Positions 62,563-64,000 of a stretch of 64,000 bases of DNA are shown here, in pieces. This stretch comes from Saccharina japonica (lineage: Eukaryota > Sar > Phaeophyceae > Laminariales > Laminariaceae). Where the stretch lies: the NCBI GenBank assembly GCA_008828725.1, contig MEHQ01002936.1, forward strand, positions 124,001 to 188,000. The letters run 5' to 3'. Every line of letters begins with the position of its first letter. Positions within the stretch are counted from its first letter, which is position 1. The notes under the pieces are model-generated. The model was not told the origin of the DNA. It ran no database searches and saw only the letters and a list, made by a program, of their open reading frames with translations. Position numbers and translations under genes: made by a program.

Positions 62563-63882
62563 ATGGAGAGTTCAGAGGGACTTTCACCGAGCAGCGGCTT
62601 CATCGACGATGAGGCCAGCTGGGCCAGCCGAGCTGAAGAAGCTACGGCAGCCGTAGAGGCGGCGAGCATCGCCGCGTCAAAGGCCGCGGGAACAGCTCAT
62701 AGCGCAGGAGCGCGAACAAAGTCTCCAGAGTGAGCACGAGGCAAGGAAGCTGCAGAGGCTACGACGGCAGCCGCAGAGGCGGCGAGCATCGCCGCGGCAA
62801 AGGCCACGGGAACAGCTCATAGCGCAGGAGCGCGAACCAAGTCTCCAGAGGGAGCAAGAGGCCTATACAGCAACAAGTCTCCAGAGGGAGCAAGAGGCCT
62901 ACAAGGCAATCAGTCTCCGCGGCCAGAGGGTACGGGAGCAACAGGCGGCGATGAGGAAATTACAGGCTTGAGACAAAAAATGAGAGAGATGGAGAGGACA
63001 GAGACGGAGGTGGAGATGAGAATAGTGGAGATGAGGCTGCAGGTGGAATGGGAGGATAGGCAGGAGGAGGAGGAGTGGATGCAGCGGCATCAGGAGGCTA
63101 GATGGCAGCAGCAGGAGAACTGGTTTCAGGAGCAGGAGTGTATACACCAGCAACAAGACAAGCAGCAGCAGCAGTACCTGCAGCAGCAGTACCAACCGCA
63201 CCCATGCCAGCAGCAGAACTACCAGCAGCAGCAGTACCAACCGCATCAGTACCAACAGCAGGAGTACCACCAGCAGCAGTACCAGCAGTCGCAGCAGTCA
63301 CAGCAGCATAGTGCCAAGCCGATTGTACTTTCGGGAGGCGAACACGGGGAGTCTATCTGCGATTACTCGTATGCGATATCTGCATTTTCGTATACGGAAG
63401 TCAATGCCCAGCAGCAGCAGCAAACGGGCGAAGAGCAGGAAACTCAGCCGCTGCCACTGCCGCCGACGCCTCCGCCCCCGCCGCCGCCACCGTCGCCACC
63501 CGCGGTAGGCATGCGCTTAGGCCCCGAGGCGGAGCAGCTCATTCTGTCAGTAGAGAGCCGCCTGGTACTGGCGCACCGAGCCCTGGTACGATACGAGAAA
63601 CGGAAGGAGGAGGAGGAGGAAGAGCGAGAACAAGAGGAGGGGGATGATGCGGGAAGCACTGAGGAAGAGGAGGAAAGGAGTACCCCCACTATGATGAAGG
63701 GGTGCTCGGAGCCGAGGACGGCAAAGGGGAGGAGGAGAGCAAGAGGGGAGAATGGCAACGGAGGCGGGCCCCGTGTGGCTGGCCGGGGTTCGGTGCGGAG
63801 GCTGCTCTACAGGACGACCAGACCAAAGCCCGCCCGGGCGAGGCACAAAGCGATCGAGAGCTGGAAGCTGGAAGCTTCATGA
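62563..63882 (+). CDS. Q/E-rich coiled-coil protein, one in-frame TGA
   Basis: One frame is open from ATG 62,563 to TGA 63,880 except for a TGA at 62,731. Segments, in order: an alanine-rich region built on a DNA tandem duplication of about 115 bp (62,640-62,860); a charged region starting LRQKMREMERTETEVEMR, rich in E, R and Q with heptad-like spacing; glutamine-rich repeats (QQQYQ, about residues 185-245); a proline run; an acidic EEEEE stretch; and a basic tail ending WKLEAS. At the internal TGA the sibling repeat copies read GGA (CCAGAGGGAGCA), so a single G-to-T change explains it. The same change creates a GTGAGC splice-donor-like string. Low complexity makes several frames open, so coding is likely but not certain. 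No domain is recognised; homopolymeric runs of this sort are common in brown algal proteins. Confidence 0.5.
62640..62880 (+). repeat. Two-unit coding tandem repeat of about 115 bp
   Basis: Units share GAGGCGGCGAGCATCGCCGC, GGGAACAGCTCATAGCGCAG and AAGTCTCCAGAG. The last block is repeated once more at 62,877. The first unit carries TGA and, in another frame, TAG at positions where later units have GGA and CAG. Confidence 0.8.
63095..63310 (+). repeat. CAG-rich glutamine-coding tract
   Basis: Interrupted CAGCAG(CAG)TACCA(G/A) units encode Q/Y/H-rich repeats in the gene frame. Other frames give alanine/valine or leucine runs on both strands and are shadows. Confidence 0.85.
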
Positions 63883-64000
63883 AGAACAACAGGTTCCTAT
63901 TTTTGTTGGATTCTTTGGTTTTCTTCGTTCACGTTTTTTTATGAGGCGGCGAAAACATCACAGCAGTATTGATGCCCTTGTTTGGCAGTAGTAGGTTTTG

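Noticed and set aside
63102..63311. Alanine/valine-rich frame and leucine-rich minus-strand frames
   Set aside because: They are shadows of the CAG-rich glutamine tract in the more plausible frame.
1..64000. CRISPR arrays, bacterial operons, prophage or plasmid functions
   Set aside because: No spacer-repeat arrays, Shine-Dalgarno-led gene strings or phage-like gene order are present; the window is eukaryotic in character.

Overview
This window looks like gene-poor nuclear DNA of a eukaryote. Candidate genes are split by long introns, there are no bacterial-style operons, most of the sequence is dispersed or tandem repeat, and tRNA-headed SINEs and cut-and-paste DNA transposons with clean target-site duplications are present. 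The one well-supported gene has strongly GC-biased codons, phase-1 introns and a domain shared by plant root-cap proteins and animal VWF type-D proteins. A second reading frame at the right edge has long glutamine and glutamate runs. Together these fit a large photosynthetic stramenopile such as a brown alga, but that assignment is inference and I hold it loosely.

Layout. 1-4,238: no recognisable gene, a few CTG/CAG microsatellites. 4,239-10,200: copy A of an unclassified dispersed repeat of about 5.3 kb, carrying a 686-bp mariner-type insertion with its TA duplication. 10,200-18,667: nothing convincing. 18,668-20,083: a TIR element with roughly 350-bp inverted ends. 20,140-21,600: a tandem satellite with higher-order (136, 273 and 546 bp) structure. 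23,139-24,989: hAT-like element 1, with 41-bp minisatellite arrays inside its ends and an 8-bp duplication. 25,240-28,200: degenerate tandem repeats. 28,855-34,823: copy B of the dispersed repeat, broken by a SINE and by hAT-like element 2. 34,824-35,588: truncated hAT-like element 3. 35,589-42,928: a 7.3-kb foldback (giant palindromic) element. 42,929-53,300: mostly unassigned, with a polyA-tailed SINE, a tandem tRNA-like unit broken by a 156-bp run of N, and several weak exon candidates. 53,324-58,557: the three-exon secreted VWD/root-cap-like gene. 59,400-60,640: degenerate satellite. 62,563-63,882: a Q/E-rich coiled-coil frame with one in-frame TGA.

The region is best read as a stratigraphy of insertions. 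A dispersed unit (B) was hit by a SINE and two hAT-like elements. One of those hAT-like elements was then broken by the foldback element. Because the uninterrupted sister unit (A) is in the same window, pre-insertion sites can be checked directly. No CRISPR array, rRNA gene or intact tRNA gene was seen, and no complete transposase is encoded here, so every mobile element in view looks non-autonomous.
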